In this document: positions 7,301 through 15,425 of the stretch, one piece after another
How the letters are laid out: every line of letters starts with the position of its first letter
How positions within the stretch are numbered: position 1 is the stretch's first letter
Source of the DNA: Rubrobacter sp.
GTDB lineage: Bacteria; Actinomycetota; Rubrobacteria; Rubrobacterales; Rubrobacteraceae
Direction of reading: 5' to 3'
NCBI GenBank assembly: GCA_013817025.1
Contig: JACDDK010000001.1
Coordinates: 1 to 28,400 of the forward strand
Length of the DNA stretch: 28,400 nt
Made by a program: the position numbers and the translations under genes
The notes under the pieces: generated by a model
Told to the model about the DNA's origin: nothing
Database searches by the model: none
The model's input: only the letters and a program-made list of their open reading frames with translations

Positions 7301-7654
7301 ATGATCCGCATCGCGCTCCGGGCTTTGATCTTCTCACTGATCACCTTGATCGGCACTGGGGTGCTTGTTGACTCGCTCTCGAATCTGCAAGTACCGGGCT
7401 GGATCGTCTTTATGTTGGCATTTTTCTTCATGTTCGCGATGTTCTTCTTGTTCGCCTACCGCAGACCATTCTCGCAGCGAAGAGGTAGAAGGCGCGCAGG
7501 CGATGTCTGGTACGGTGGATACTACGGTGATGGCGGAAGTCCCGACGGCGGCAACAGAGGTTCTGATAGCGGTTCCCACGGTGGTTGGTTCGGGGGTGAC
7601 GGCGGAGGCGGAGGTGGCGGCGACGGTGGAGGCGGCGGTGGGGGAGGAAACTAA
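7301..7654 (+). CDS. Small membrane protein with glycine-rich tail
   Basis: 117 residues of unknown function. Two hydrophobic segments (about 5-24 and 31-53) are separated by a short loop. A basic stretch (YRRPFSQRRGRRR) follows, probably cytosolic by the positive-inside rule, and then a tail that is increasingly glycine-rich with Ser, Asp and Trp/Tyr, ending in near-pure Gly. The ATG has GGGGGA upstream at normal distance and a plausible promoter further up. Such tails are low-complexity and occur in many unrelated small membrane proteins, so no family is assigned. It stands alone between the dehydrogenase and LysR genes. Confidence 0.7.
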   Translation: MIRIALRALIFSLITLIGTGVLVDSLSNLQVPGWIVFMLAFFFMFAMFFLFAYRRPFSQRRGRRRAGDVWYGGYYGDGGSPDGGNRGSDSGSHGGWFGGDGGGGGGGDGGGGGGGGN

Positions 7655-7793
7655 CTCCGGCATCCACAATGTGTCTCGAACAGGGTGAATCAATGCTCCG
7701 CTAGACATCCCGTACCCGGTCCAAAAACCCACCGCTGAAGGCCTAAAAACGAAAGCGCGGTTTGCGAAGGGTTCGGGACTTCCGCGATTCGCT

Positions 7794-8753
7794 TTACGTA
7801 AACAGGTCTATGAGTTGCAGGTTCTCGAACTCGGCGGCCAGGGCTGGTGAGAGCTGGGTGTGGTCCCGCCGCTCGTCCATCTTCTCCGCTACTTCGAGGA
7901 ACGCCGCCACAGGGCCGGTGGTCGGCACGTCCCGCCGTTTTAGGGCGGCGATAGGACGGCTGAGAGACGGGTCCTCCTCGACGTCGATGAGGACGAGGTT
8001 GCCGGAGGACACGCTGCGGACGACAGCCGTGCGGGGCAGGAAGGCTACGCCGAGCCGGTGCTCGACCATACGTTTGGCCGCCTCGATGTTGTCCACCTCC
8101 ATCGTGCGTAGCTCGCGGAGCCCTGCGTTGCGTAGCAGGGCGTGGGTCTGCTCCGTGTAGCTGGAGTTTTTGTCGAACAGGATCAGGTTTTCCTCCCCGA
8201 TCTCCTCAAGCCCCACGGCTCCTTTCGCCGTGAACCGATGCCCCGGATCCACGACCAACACCAACTCGTCGTCGTACAACGTCAAGCTCTCGACTTCCGG
8301 GTGACTCATCGCCCGAGTCAACCCCAACTGCACCTCCTCTTTCAAAACCATCTCCAATATCTCCTCCGAATGCCCTGTCCGAACGGAGACCGTCACCCCT
8401 GGATAAGCCGCCACGAACCGCTCCAGAAGCCCCGGTAACGCATAAGTCCCAACCCCCGGCGAGGTTCCGAGCGCCAGACGCCCCCCCGAAGCCCCCCGCA
8501 ACTCCGCCAACCGCCGCTTCCCATCCTCGAAGCTCCCCACGCACCGCTCCGCATACGCCACGAACTCCCGCCCAGCCTCCGTAAGCCGCATCCCCCGGCT
8601 AGTCCGCACGAAAAGCTGATCCCCAACCTCTTCCTCAAGCCCCTTCAACCGCGCCGTGAGCGTCGGCTGCGTTAGAAACATCTCCTCCGCCGCCCGGCTC
8701 ACGTTCCCGAGCCGCGCCACCGCCAGGAAACACTCCATCTGTCGGTATAGCAT
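7794..8753 (-). CDS. LysR-family transcriptional regulator
   Basis: 319 residues. The N-terminal winged helix-turn-helix (about 1-60) reads QMECFLAVARLGNVSRAAEEMFLTQPTLTARLKGLEEEVGDQLFVRTSRGMRLTEAG, a textbook LysR start. The effector domain (about 88-295) begins GRLALGTSPGVGTYALPGLLERFVAAYPGVTV and includes the usual LGVAFLPR element. ATG at 8753 has GGGGAG about six bases upstream. It is divergent from the small gene at 8933 and from malate synthase and isocitrate lyase beyond, so control of the glyoxylate shunt is a reasonable guess. The ligand is unknown. A LysR-box-like palindrome lies in the divergent gap. Confidence 0.92.
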   Translation of the reverse strand: MLYRQMECFLAVARLGNVSRAAEEMFLTQPTLTARLKGLEEEVGDQLFVRTSRGMRLTEAGREFVAYAERCVGSFEDGKRRLAELRGASGGRLALGTSPGVGTYALPGLLERFVAAYPGVTVSVRTGHSEEILEMVLKEEVQLGLTRAMSHPEVESLTLYDDELVLVVDPGHRFTAKGAVGLEEIGEENLILFDKNSSYTEQTHALLRNAGLRELRTMEVDNIEAAKRMVEHRLGVAFLPRTAVVRSVSSGNLVLIDVEEDPSLSRPIAALKRRDVPTTGPVAAFLEVAEKMDERRDHTQLSPALAAEFENLQLIDLFT

Positions 8754-8821
8754 CGGTGCTCCCCTCGGTCGCGGTTTTAGGCTTGGAGTGTCGGGCTTCG
8801 GGTTCTCGCTCGACTGACCTT

Positions 8822-8840
8822 TAGATATAAATTTACTCTA
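8822..8840. promoter_or_regulatory. Candidate LysR operator
   Basis: TAGATATAAATTTACTCTA is an interrupted palindrome (TAGA ... AA.TT ... TCTA) in an AT-rich patch of a GC-rich region, about 70 bases upstream of the lysR start on the divergent side. Size and symmetry suit a T-N11-A type LysR box. Site seen, binding inferred. Confidence 0.45.
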
Positions 8841-8932
8841 TCGTGAACATCAACGCAAATGATTGGACTTATGACAGGGAGGCGTTTAATGTTCTTGTTA
8901 CGGTAGAGACGAGCAAAGGGAAAGGGGTAGAT

Positions 8933-9136
8933 ATGATTCCGGTTCAGTATAGGGACTCGCAGACGGAGGAGATTCTGGAGCGTCGTTACGAGGAGTCGGC
9001 GCCGGTGAATGGGTCGCGGGTGCGGATCGGCTTTGTGGAGTTCGACGTGTTGTATCGTTGGCGGTGCGTGCCGACGTGTTGCATCGTCTACGTGAGGCGG
9101 ACTGCCGTGAAGGACCGCGAGCGTCTGGCCGCTTGA
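8933..9136 (+). CDS. Short hypothetical protein upstream of malate synthase
   Basis: 67-residue product, not recognised. ATG at 8933 has AAAGGGG five bases upstream. The frame is open back to a GTG at 8843 (97 aa), but that start has no ribosome binding site and abuts the LysR-box candidate, so the shorter form is favoured. The peptide is soluble and mixed-charge with Cys in RWRCVPTCCIVYVRR, and contains RDSQTEEILERRYEE and RVRIGFVEFDVLYRWR, a beta-rich look. There are about 100 bases between its stop and malate synthase, so they may be co-transcribed. Function unknown. Confidence 0.5.
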   Translation: MIPVQYRDSQTEEILERRYEESAPVNGSRVRIGFVEFDVLYRWRCVPTCCIVYVRRTAVKDRERLAA

Positions 9137-9232
9137 GGGCGGAAGGGAAGACGGCACGGGGCTCCGAGCGGAGAGTACGGTTGCTTGCTAGAGTTTGATT
9201 TTGGCGAGTAGCTATAGGAGAGGAGCCCGTTT

Positions 9233-10852
9233 ATGACGCAGGCGCAATCGGAGACGCATAAATTTGGCGAGGGGGTCGAAATTCAGGCCCGCATCACCGA
9301 CGAGCACCGGGAGATCGTCTCGGACGAGGCGGTGGCGTTCGTGGCGACGCTGACCCGCGAGTTTGGCGGCAGGGTCGAAGAGATCCTTCAGAGGCGCCAG
9401 GAGCGCCAGGAGCGTTTCGACGCGGGCGAGGCGCCGGGTTTTCTAGAAGAGACGAAGGACGTTCGGGAAGGTGATTGGCGGGTCGCGCCGGTGCCGGCGG
9501 ACCTTCGCGAGCGTCGAGTCGAGATCACCGGCCCGCCGGACCGCAAGATGGCGATCAACGCCCTCAACTCGGGAGCGAAGATTTACCTGACGGACTTCGA
9601 GGACGCGAACTGCCCGACGTGGCGCAACATGCTCGACAGCCAGTTGAACCTGCGCGACGCCATAAAGCGGGACATCGCCTTCGACGACCCGAAGACCGGC
9701 AAGCACTACGAACTAAACGACGAGGTGGCGGTCCTGATCGCCCGCCCCCGAGGCTGGCATCTGGTGGAGAAGCACATGCTCGTGGACGGCAAGCCGGTCC
9801 CGGCGGGTATCTTCGACTTCGGCCTGTACTTCTTCCACAACGCTAAGCGGCTGCTCGAAAACGGTTCCGGCCCGTACTTCTACCTGCCGAAGATGGAGAG
9901 CCACCTCGAAGCGAGGCTCTGGAACGACGTGTTCGTGATGGCTCAGGACGAGTTGGGAATTCCGCAGGGGACCATCAAGGCGACGGTACTGATAGAGACC
10001 TTCCCGGCGGCGTTCGAGATGGAGGAGATCCTCTACGAGTTACGCGAGCATTCGGCGGGCTTGAACGCTGGTCGGTGGGACTACATCTTCAGCTACATCA
10101 AGACTTTCCGCAATTGGGAGGACCGCGTTTTGCCGGACCGCGCGTCGGTGACGATGACCGTGCCGTTCATGCGGGCCTATACGCAGCTACTCATAAAGAG
10201 CTGCCACCGGCGGGGGGCGCACGCCATAGGTGGTATGGCCGCCCAGATCCCGGTCCCCAACGACCCGGAGGCCAACGAGCAGGCTTTCGAGAAGGTCCGC
10301 CAGGACAAGCAGCGCGAGGCCGAGGACGGCTGCGACGGCACCTGGGTCGCGCACCCCAGCATGGTCCACATCGCCAAAGACGTCTTCGACGAGATCATGC
10401 CGCAGGACAACCAGCTCGATAAGCAGCGCGAGGACGTGAGCGTTACCGCCGAGCAGTTGAGCGAGCCCTGCGACGGCGACGTCACCGAGGCCGGGCTTCG
10501 CAACAACGTGAGCGCCGGGGTGCAGTACATCGCGGCCTGGTTGGCCGGTAGGGGAGCGGTACCGGTGTTCAACCTGATGGAAGATGCGGCGACGGCGGAG
10601 ATCAGCCGGGCTCAGGTGTGGCAGTGGATCCACAACCCCGGTGGTGTGCTGGACGATGGTCGCGAGGTGACGGTGGACCTCTTCCGCCAGATCCTACGCG
10701 AAGAGATGGACCGTATGCCGGAGATAGTCGACCACGAGCGTACCAAGAACGACCGCTTCGAGGAAGCCGCCGAGCTATTCGATCGCATCTCCACCAGCGA
10801 CGAGTTCGTCGACTTCCTGACCCTGCCCGGATACGAAATCCTGGAGAAGTAA
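9233..10852 (+). CDS. aceB: Malate synthase (A type)
   Basis: Condenses glyoxylate with acetyl-CoA to give malate, the second step of the glyoxylate shunt, in the cytosol. 539 residues, typical of the short malate synthase A. Family motifs in order: [51 protein letters not shown], the catalytic core [51 protein letters not shown] and [16 protein letters not shown], ending [10 protein letters not shown]. The ATG has GGAGAGGAG just upstream. Isocitrate lyase follows 217 bases later on the same strand. The pair allows growth on acetate or fatty acids, matching the beta-oxidation genes further along. Confidence 0.97.
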   Translation: MTQAQSETHKFGEGVEIQARITDEHREIVSDEAVAFVATLTREFGGRVEEILQRRQERQERFDAGEAPGFLEETKDVREGDWRVAPVPADLRERRVEITGPPDRKMAINALNSGAKIYLTDFEDANCPTWRNMLDSQLNLRDAIKRDIAFDDPKTGKHYELNDEVAVLIARPRGWHLVEKHMLVDGKPVPAGIFDFGLYFFHNAKRLLENGSGPYFYLPKMESHLEARLWNDVFVMAQDELGIPQGTIKATVLIETFPAAFEMEEILYELREHSAGLNAGRWDYIFSYIKTFRNWEDRVLPDRASVTMTVPFMRAYTQLLIKSCHRRGAHAIGGMAAQIPVPNDPEANEQAFEKVRQDKQREAEDGCDGTWVAHPSMVHIAKDVFDEIMPQDNQLDKQREDVSVTAEQLSEPCDGDVTEAGLRNNVSAGVQYIAAWLAGRGAVPVFNLMEDAATAEISRAQVWQWIHNPGGVLDDGREVTVDLFRQILREEMDRMPEIVDHERTKNDRFEEAAELFDRISTSDEFVDFLTLPGYEILEK

Positions 10853-10884
10853 AAATCATCCACCCATCAACAAACAAGTACGGA

Positions 10885-10916
10885 ACCGGCGGCCTCTTCG
10901 TAGTCCGGCTGTCGGT
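10885..10916 (+). other. Hairpin after malate synthase
   Basis: ACCGGCGGCC (10885-10894) can pair with GGCTGTCGGT (10907-10916), ten pairs including two G-U, with a 12-base loop. No T-run follows, so it may be an mRNA 3' or processing structure, not a full terminator. The rest of the gap to isocitrate lyase carries the palindrome at 11001-11029 and no gene. Confidence 0.3.
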
Positions 10917-11000
10917 ACCCGTTCTGCTCCCCCGGAGCGTGGGTCACGTACCCTGACGCACCCGCCAGCGGCGAAGCCAATGGCGAGGTGCGCGCTCGTT

Positions 11001-11029
11001 CCGCATATATATGACTCACATAGATGCGG
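11001..11029. promoter_or_regulatory. Inverted repeat upstream of isocitrate lyase
   Basis: CCGCAT (11001-11006) and ATGCGG (11024-11029) are exact inverted copies around an AT-rich 17-base centre, 40 bases before the aceA start. TTGCAATTCAGGTAG follows at 11031-11045. It looks like a regulator half-site pair; the identity of the regulator (the nearby LysR or another) is inference. Confidence 0.4.
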
Positions 11030-11069
11030 ATTGCAATTCAGGTAGGTTCTTTCGAGAAAGGATGTTGGG

Positions 11070-12413
11070 ATGACGAACGGCAAGAACGGTGATGCGGTCG
11101 GGGAGATCCAGCGCAGTTGGGAAGGGTCGCGTTGGGACGGGATAGAGCGTCCGTACAGCGCCGAGGAAGTGGCGCGGCTGCGGGGTTCGGTCGTCGTCGA
11201 GCACACGCTGGCACGGCTGGGGGCGGAGCGGCTGTGGAAGTTGATGCACGAGCGGCCATACGTCAAGAGCCTTGGGGCGCTCACGGGGAATCAGGCGGTG
11301 CAGCAGGTCAAGGCCGGGTTGGAGGCGATCTATCTGTCCGGGTGGCAGGTTGCGGCGGATGCCAACCTCGCGGGTGAGATGTATCCCGATCAGAGCCTGT
11401 ATCCGGTCAACAGCGTGCCGAGCGTGGTGCAGCGGATCAACCAGGCGCTGCAACGAGCCGATCAGATCCACCACTCAGAGGGCAAGAACGGCATCAACTG
11501 GTTCGCCCCGATCATGGCCGACGCCGAGGCCGGGTTCGGCGGTGCCCTGAACGTCTTCGAGCTGATGAAGTCCATGATCGAAGCCGGTGCCGCCGGTGTC
11601 CACTTCGAGGACCAACTCTCCTCGGAGAAGAAGTGCGGCCACATGGGCGGCAAGGTGCTGCTCCCGACCTCGCAGGGTATAAGGAACCTGATCTCGGCTC
11701 GCCTCGCCGCAGACGTGCTTGGCGTTCCGACCGTCATCATGGCGCGCACCGACGCCGACGCCGCGAACCTCATAACCTCGGACATAGACCCAACCGACGA
11801 GCCGTTCCTCACCGGCGAGCGCACCGCCGAAGGCTTCTATCGCTGCAAGCCCGGCCTCGATTACGCCATAGCCCGCAGCCTCGCCTACGCGCCCTACGCC
11901 GACGTGGTGTGGTGCGAGACCTCGGAGCCGAACATCGAAGAGGCGCGCGAGTTCGCCGAGGCCATCCACGAGCAGTTCCCTGGTAAGCTCCTCGGCTACA
12001 ACTGCTCGCCGTCGTTCAACTGGAAGCTCAAGCTCTCCGACGACGACATCGCCACCTTCCAGGAGCAACTCGGCGAGATGGGCTACAAGTTCCAGTTCAT
12101 CACCCTCGCCGGTTTCCACTCCCTAAACTACTCCATGTTCGAGCTCGCCCAGGGCTACCGCGACCGGGGAATGGCCGCCTACACCGAGCTACAGCAGGCC
12201 GAGTTCGACGCCGAGAAGGACGGCTACACCGCCACCAAGCACCAGCGTGAAGTCGGCGCGGGCTACTTCGACGAAGTCGCCCAGGTCATAGCCGGTGGCG
12301 TCTCGAGCACCACCGCCCTCACGGGCTCCACGGAGGAAGAGCAGTTCTACACCGCCGAAAATCCGAACACGAGGCTCCCCGGCTCCACCGAGAACGAGCA
12401 GTTCGTGAAGTAG
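11070..12413 (+). CDS. aceA: Isocitrate lyase
   Basis: Cleaves isocitrate to succinate and glyoxylate, the first step of the glyoxylate shunt. 447 residues, close to the usual length of bacterial aceA. The catalytic loop [17 protein letters not shown] places the active Cys at about residue 189. Also present are [57 protein letters not shown] and [10 protein letters not shown]. The ATG at 11070 is preceded by AAAGGATGTTGGG. The C-terminus carries two copies of a GSTExEQF element. A strong intrinsic terminator lies about 30 bases downstream, so this ends the transcription unit. Confidence 0.97.
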   Translation: MTNGKNGDAVGEIQRSWEGSRWDGIERPYSAEEVARLRGSVVVEHTLARLGAERLWKLMHERPYVKSLGALTGNQAVQQVKAGLEAIYLSGWQVAADANLAGEMYPDQSLYPVNSVPSVVQRINQALQRADQIHHSEGKNGINWFAPIMADAEAGFGGALNVFELMKSMIEAGAAGVHFEDQLSSEKKCGHMGGKVLLPTSQGIRNLISARLAADVLGVPTVIMARTDADAANLITSDIDPTDEPFLTGERTAEGFYRCKPGLDYAIARSLAYAPYADVVWCETSEPNIEEAREFAEAIHEQFPGKLLGYNCSPSFNWKLKLSDDDIATFQEQLGEMGYKFQFITLAGFHSLNYSMFELAQGYRDRGMAAYTELQQAEFDAEKDGYTATKHQREVGAGYFDEVAQVIAGGVSSTTALTGSTEEEQFYTAENPNTRLPGSTENEQFVK

Positions 12414-12443
12414 GCTTCGGGCAACAGGTTTCGAGTATCAGGG

Positions 12444-12475
12444 GAGGGGCCGGTTCGCCGGTCCCTCTTTGTTTT
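12444..12475 (+). terminator. Strong intrinsic terminator after aceA
   Basis: GAGGGGCCGG, a TTCG tetraloop and CCGGTCCCTC (ten pairs, one G-U) are followed by TTTGTTTT. All the features of a Rho-independent terminator are present. Confidence 0.9.
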
Positions 12476-12669
12476 GCACCGCGAACGGTAGCGGGAACTG
12501 TGTCAGGACGCAGCACGACGAGCCAGCGCTCGCCATCGCCCGCATCCGACCTGGTGAGGAGTCCGTCTTCGGTGTCCCAGTCCTCGAAGCTCGTAGGATT
12601 CCTATGGACGCCGACCGCAAGGTGGATGACGGTGAGATCGAAAGCTTCGGCGCCAATCGCGACAAGTAA
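12469..12669 (+). other. Stretch with coding character between two terminators
   Basis: Bases 12476-12780 hold no confident gene. One plus-strand frame is open from the aceA terminator T-run to a stop at 12667-12669 and has high G/C at third positions. Its end reads PVLEARRIPMDADRKVDDGEI. The only sensible start is ATG at 12604 with AGGA five bases upstream, giving just 21 residues. A hairpin terminator follows 26 bases after the stop. It could be a tiny gene or the 3' remnant of a longer one. Not recognised. Confidence 0.25.
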
Positions 12670-12695
12670 GCAAACCTCCAGCACATCGTGAACCC

Positions 12696-12728
12696 AGGGC
12701 CGGGGTGCGATAGCCTCGGCCCTTCTTT
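12696..12728 (+). terminator. Intrinsic terminator
   Basis: AGGGCCG (12696-12702) and CGGCCCT (12717-12723) form a perfect 7-bp stem with a 14-base loop, followed by TCTTT. It faces plus-strand transcription from the aceA side. Confidence 0.6.
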
Positions 12729-12780
12729 ATGGTCCTTGTTTCGGTGGGCGAGACCCCTTGCCAAAACAAAGCATTACAAT

Positions 12781-13089
12781 ATGGCGGTGAGCTTGAAGAG
12801 TAGACAGGAAAGGCTGTTGCCGAGCGGGGTTCCGCTCTACGTCTGACTCTACGATACCGGCGGCGGGACCGCCGAACGATATACGATGGTGTTTACGGGG
12901 CTCTTCGACGGGAGGAAGCCCGGTGAGTATACGTACCTTTCCATGAGCGACGACGGTTCGGAGGATGCTGAGTTACGGACAGGCGTTCCGCCCTACGAGT
13001 GGATGGGGCGTGAGATTTCCTTTGACGGATTGCCGGAGGCGTGCCGGGAGCGGGTGCTCGGCGTTTACCGGAAACTGTGGGGTTTGTAG
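12781..13089 (+). pseudogene. Small conserved-looking gene with an in-frame TGA
   Basis: One frame runs from ATG 12781 to TAG at 13087-13089, interrupted only by TGA at 12844-12846 (codon 22). Before it: ...LLPSGVPLYV; after it: LYDTGGGTAERYTMVFTGLF, continuing to a tail ISFDGLPEACRERVLGVYRKLWGL. From memory, proteins of about 100 residues with PIYV.VYDNGG..DRYTVVFTG... and ...F.DLP..C...VL..Y..LW exist in several phyla with no known function, and the break falls inside the shared part. The simplest explanation is CGA (Arg) changed to TGA. A restart at ATG 12886 would give 67 residues without the YDTGG motif. No good Shine-Dalgarno precedes ATG 12781. Not assigned a function. Confidence 0.55.
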
Positions 13090-13234
13090 ACTCTGGCGTG
13101 TTGAAGTTTCTAGCGCCCTGTGGTGATAATGCCCCCGACTTCGTGACCTGCGGATACGACCTCGGGGAGATGGATGGCGCGGAAGAGAGGCTCCGGGCCG
13201 GACGCATCGGGATGGAGAGGAATGTTGAAGCTCC

Positions 13235-15388
13235 GTGAAGCGCGGGATGTCTAGGGTGCCGTTCATGGTAGAAGCTGGCTCCAAGAAAAAGGGGTCGTCG
13301 GCTCTTCTCCGGTCACCGGACTTTCTGATAGTCGCAGCGGGGCTCCTGGCGACGGTTCTGTTGCTGCCGCCGCTGCGGGGAATCCTCGCCGGGGCACCGC
13401 TCGTAGCGTTCCTGAGCGTGATGGTGTTGTTCCTCGTGCCGGGCTGTCTCGGGGCGCGGTGGTTGCTCGGGGAGCACGTCCGGGGGTTGGCGATTTTGCC
13501 GGCGGGGTTCGCGCTTAGTACGGGTATCTTTGCGTTTTTAGGTGTGCCGATGATGATGCTGGGAATCGGCATGACAGTTTATCTGTTCGCTTGCGTGTTG
13601 GTTGTCGGGGTGTCGATGGGGGCCGGGTTGGCGGCGGCTTCGCGGGGCGACGGGGCGGCGGAGATCCGGTATGGGGAGTCGGCCGGGGTTTTGTGGGTTC
13701 CTTTCGGGATTTTGGCGGCGGGGCTGGTGCTTGTTGGGCGATTGAAGACGCCGAACGTCTACGATGATATGTGGGTTTATCTGTCTTATGTAAGAGAGTT
13801 TATCGGGAGCGAGCATCTGGCGCGGTTCGAGCCGTATTTCGGTGGACCCACGGGGTTGTCGCGGTTGAAGATCAACGGCTGGTTGCTGGAGCAGGCCGCG
13901 CTCTCTCAAGTCTCGGGCCTGGATCCCGTCGAGATGGTGATCTGGTACTTGAACCCCGCCTTGGTGGTGGTATGCCTCGTGGCGATCTACGCTCTGGCGC
14001 GGGTGCTGTTCGAGAGCGAGACCGCCGGAGTACTGGCCGGATGTCTGTGCGCAGTGTACTTCTCGACGCACCTCGGCGCGTCGGTGATGCAGCCGGGCAG
14101 CGAGTTCGCCGCCCGGCTGGCCGAAGACAAGTATGCTGCCCGTTTCTTGTTTCTGCCGGTGGCCCTGATGGCGGCGGCACTCTTCGCGCGGCACCGGAAG
14201 AAGGCTTATCTGCTGTTCTTCGGGTGCGTGTGCTGGGCTGTCGTGGGCGTGCACCCGATAGGGTATGCGATCTTGGGCCTGGCGTTGGCGGGGTTCGGCG
14301 TCGTCTATCTCGTGACGCACCTGCGGGAGAGGGCGGCCTGGTTTAGCATTGCGGCGCTCGGGGCTACGGGGGCGAGTATCGTAGCGTTGCCGCTGTTGCT
14401 CGTCCCGGCTACGGGTACTCCTCTGGCGGATCTGTTGCGGGCCTCGGACATAAGCTCGGGGGACCCGAGGGTGATCGCAAACATGGTCTTCGTGCGGCCC
14501 GAGCGCGAGAAGCTCTGGGAGTTCGCGGACGGCTCGTACGTCATGCACCCGGCCTTGATCTTCGAGGATCAGGTCGTCATGGCGGCGTTCGTGATCGGGG
14601 TCCCGTTCCTTCTCTGGCGCGTGCGCCGCAGCCTCGCCGCCCAATTCCTGCTGGGTATGCTCCTACTCTCGACCGTCGTGGTCTACGTCCCGCGGATTGC
14701 CACGTTCGTCGGCGATAACCTGGTGCTGCCCTGGCAGATACACCGCCTAGCCTGGGTCCTGCACCTCTCCGCGCTGCTGACGATCTGCTTTCTGATCTGG
14801 GAGATCATCCGCTTCGTAATGAACCGTCTGCAAAGCTTCCGGGGAGCGCGGCGTGTCGCTCCCTTCCTACCAACTCTTGTCGTGGTCTCGCTGATGGCGC
14901 TCGCCGTACCACCGGCGATGGCCGGCGCATTCGAATCCTCGCAGAGCAACCGAATGCCGCCGGAGAACCTCGGGATCGGGTTCGACCCCATCTACCCCTG
15001 GCTGCGCGACAACGTCGACGAGCCGAGTGTCCTGATGGCCCCGGACGTAACCAACACCATAATCCCGGCTTGGTCCGCGAACGCCAACGTCATCTCTTTG
15101 CGCGGAGGCCTGCTATTCCCCGTTTTAGAGAAACTCCAGGCGCGCACGAACAACGCCATACAACCCCCCGAAGGCTCCCTCGCCGTCTTTGCGTTCTACC
15201 ACATCACCCCCGACCCGCGAGACAAACTAGAACTCCTGCGCCGCCACGACGCCGACTACGTGATGGTCATAGAAGGCTCCCGAGTCGAAGAAAGACTCCA
15301 AGACATCCCCGGCGTCACACCCATCAAAACCCCACCCAGCAGCCGCTACAACCTCTACGACGTGGACCAAAAACGCATCGGCGGATAA
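13235..15388 (+). CDS. Large multi-pass membrane protein, GT-C glycosyltransferase-like
   Basis: 717 residues with about 12-13 hydrophobic segments in residues 28-560 and a soluble C-terminal part. The first large loop has NVYDDMWVYLSYVREF (Asp-Asp near 177-178), the place where GT-C enzymes carry their acidic catalytic pair. The C-terminal DPIYPWLRDNVDEPSVLMAPDVTN resembles the periplasmic part of such proteins (YDWLR.N.P..AV...). By this logic it transfers a sugar from a lipid-linked donor at the membrane; donor and acceptor are unknown. Three in-frame starts are possible: GTG 13235, ATG 13247, and ATG 13265, which has AGGG eight bases upstream. A broken relative lies convergently downstream. 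The family call is by topology and motif only. Confidence 0.65.
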   Translation: MKRGMSRVPFMVEAGSKKKGSSALLRSPDFLIVAAGLLATVLLLPPLRGILAGAPLVAFLSVMVLFLVPGCLGARWLLGEHVRGLAILPAGFALSTGIFAFLGVPMMMLGIGMTVYLFACVLVVGVSMGAGLAAASRGDGAAEIRYGESAGVLWVPFGILAAGLVLVGRLKTPNVYDDMWVYLSYVREFIGSEHLARFEPYFGGPTGLSRLKINGWLLEQAALSQVSGLDPVEMVIWYLNPALVVVCLVAIYALARVLFESETAGVLAGCLCAVYFSTHLGASVMQPGSEFAARLAEDKYAARFLFLPVALMAAALFARHRKKAYLLFFGCVCWAVVGVHPIGYAILGLALAGFGVVYLVTHLRERAAWFSIAALGATGASIVALPLLLVPATGTPLADLLRASDISSGDPRVIANMVFVRPEREKLWEFADGSYVMHPALIFEDQVVMAAFVIGVPFLLWRVRRSLAAQFLLGMLLLSTVVVYVPRIATFVGDNLVLPWQIHRLAWVLHLSALLTICFLIWEIIRFVMNRLQSFRGARRVAPFLPTLVVVSLMALAVPPAMAGAFESSQSNRMPPENLGIGFDPIYPWLRDNVDEPSVLMAPDVTNTIIPAWSANANVISLRGGLLFPVLEKLQARTNNAIQPPEGSLAVFAFYHITPDPRDKLELLRRHDADYVMVIEGSRVEERLQDIPGVTPIKTPPSSRYNLYDVDQKRIGG

Positions 15389-15395
15389 AAGATGC

Positions 15396-15420
15396 AGCCA
15401 TAGGCGATCAGCCGTCAGCT
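15396..15420. repeat. Dispersed intergenic repeat, copy 1
   Basis: Contains the core AGCCGTCAGCT (15410-15420) preceded by AGCCATAGGCGATC. A related sequence lies at 26486-26510 and the core alone at 25271-25281. All three are between genes. Confidence 0.4.
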
Positions 15421-15425
15421 AAAAG

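Noticed and set aside
12319..12764. Minus-strand frames across the aceA end and the two terminators
   Set aside because: They run through strong plus-strand terminators and the aceA coding region and show no family signature.
12858..12874. True selenocysteine insertion at TGA 12844
   Set aside because: The stem is at a suggestive distance, but GC-rich DNA makes such stems easily, the loop does not clearly match a SECIS loop, and the protein has no redox character; a nonsense mutation is simpler.
13041..13238. Plus-strand frame ending just inside the GT-C-like gene
   Set aside because: It has fairly high third-position G/C in its second half (from GTG near 13099), but there is no ribosome binding site and no recognisable peptide; it overlaps the in-frame TGA gene and the next start.
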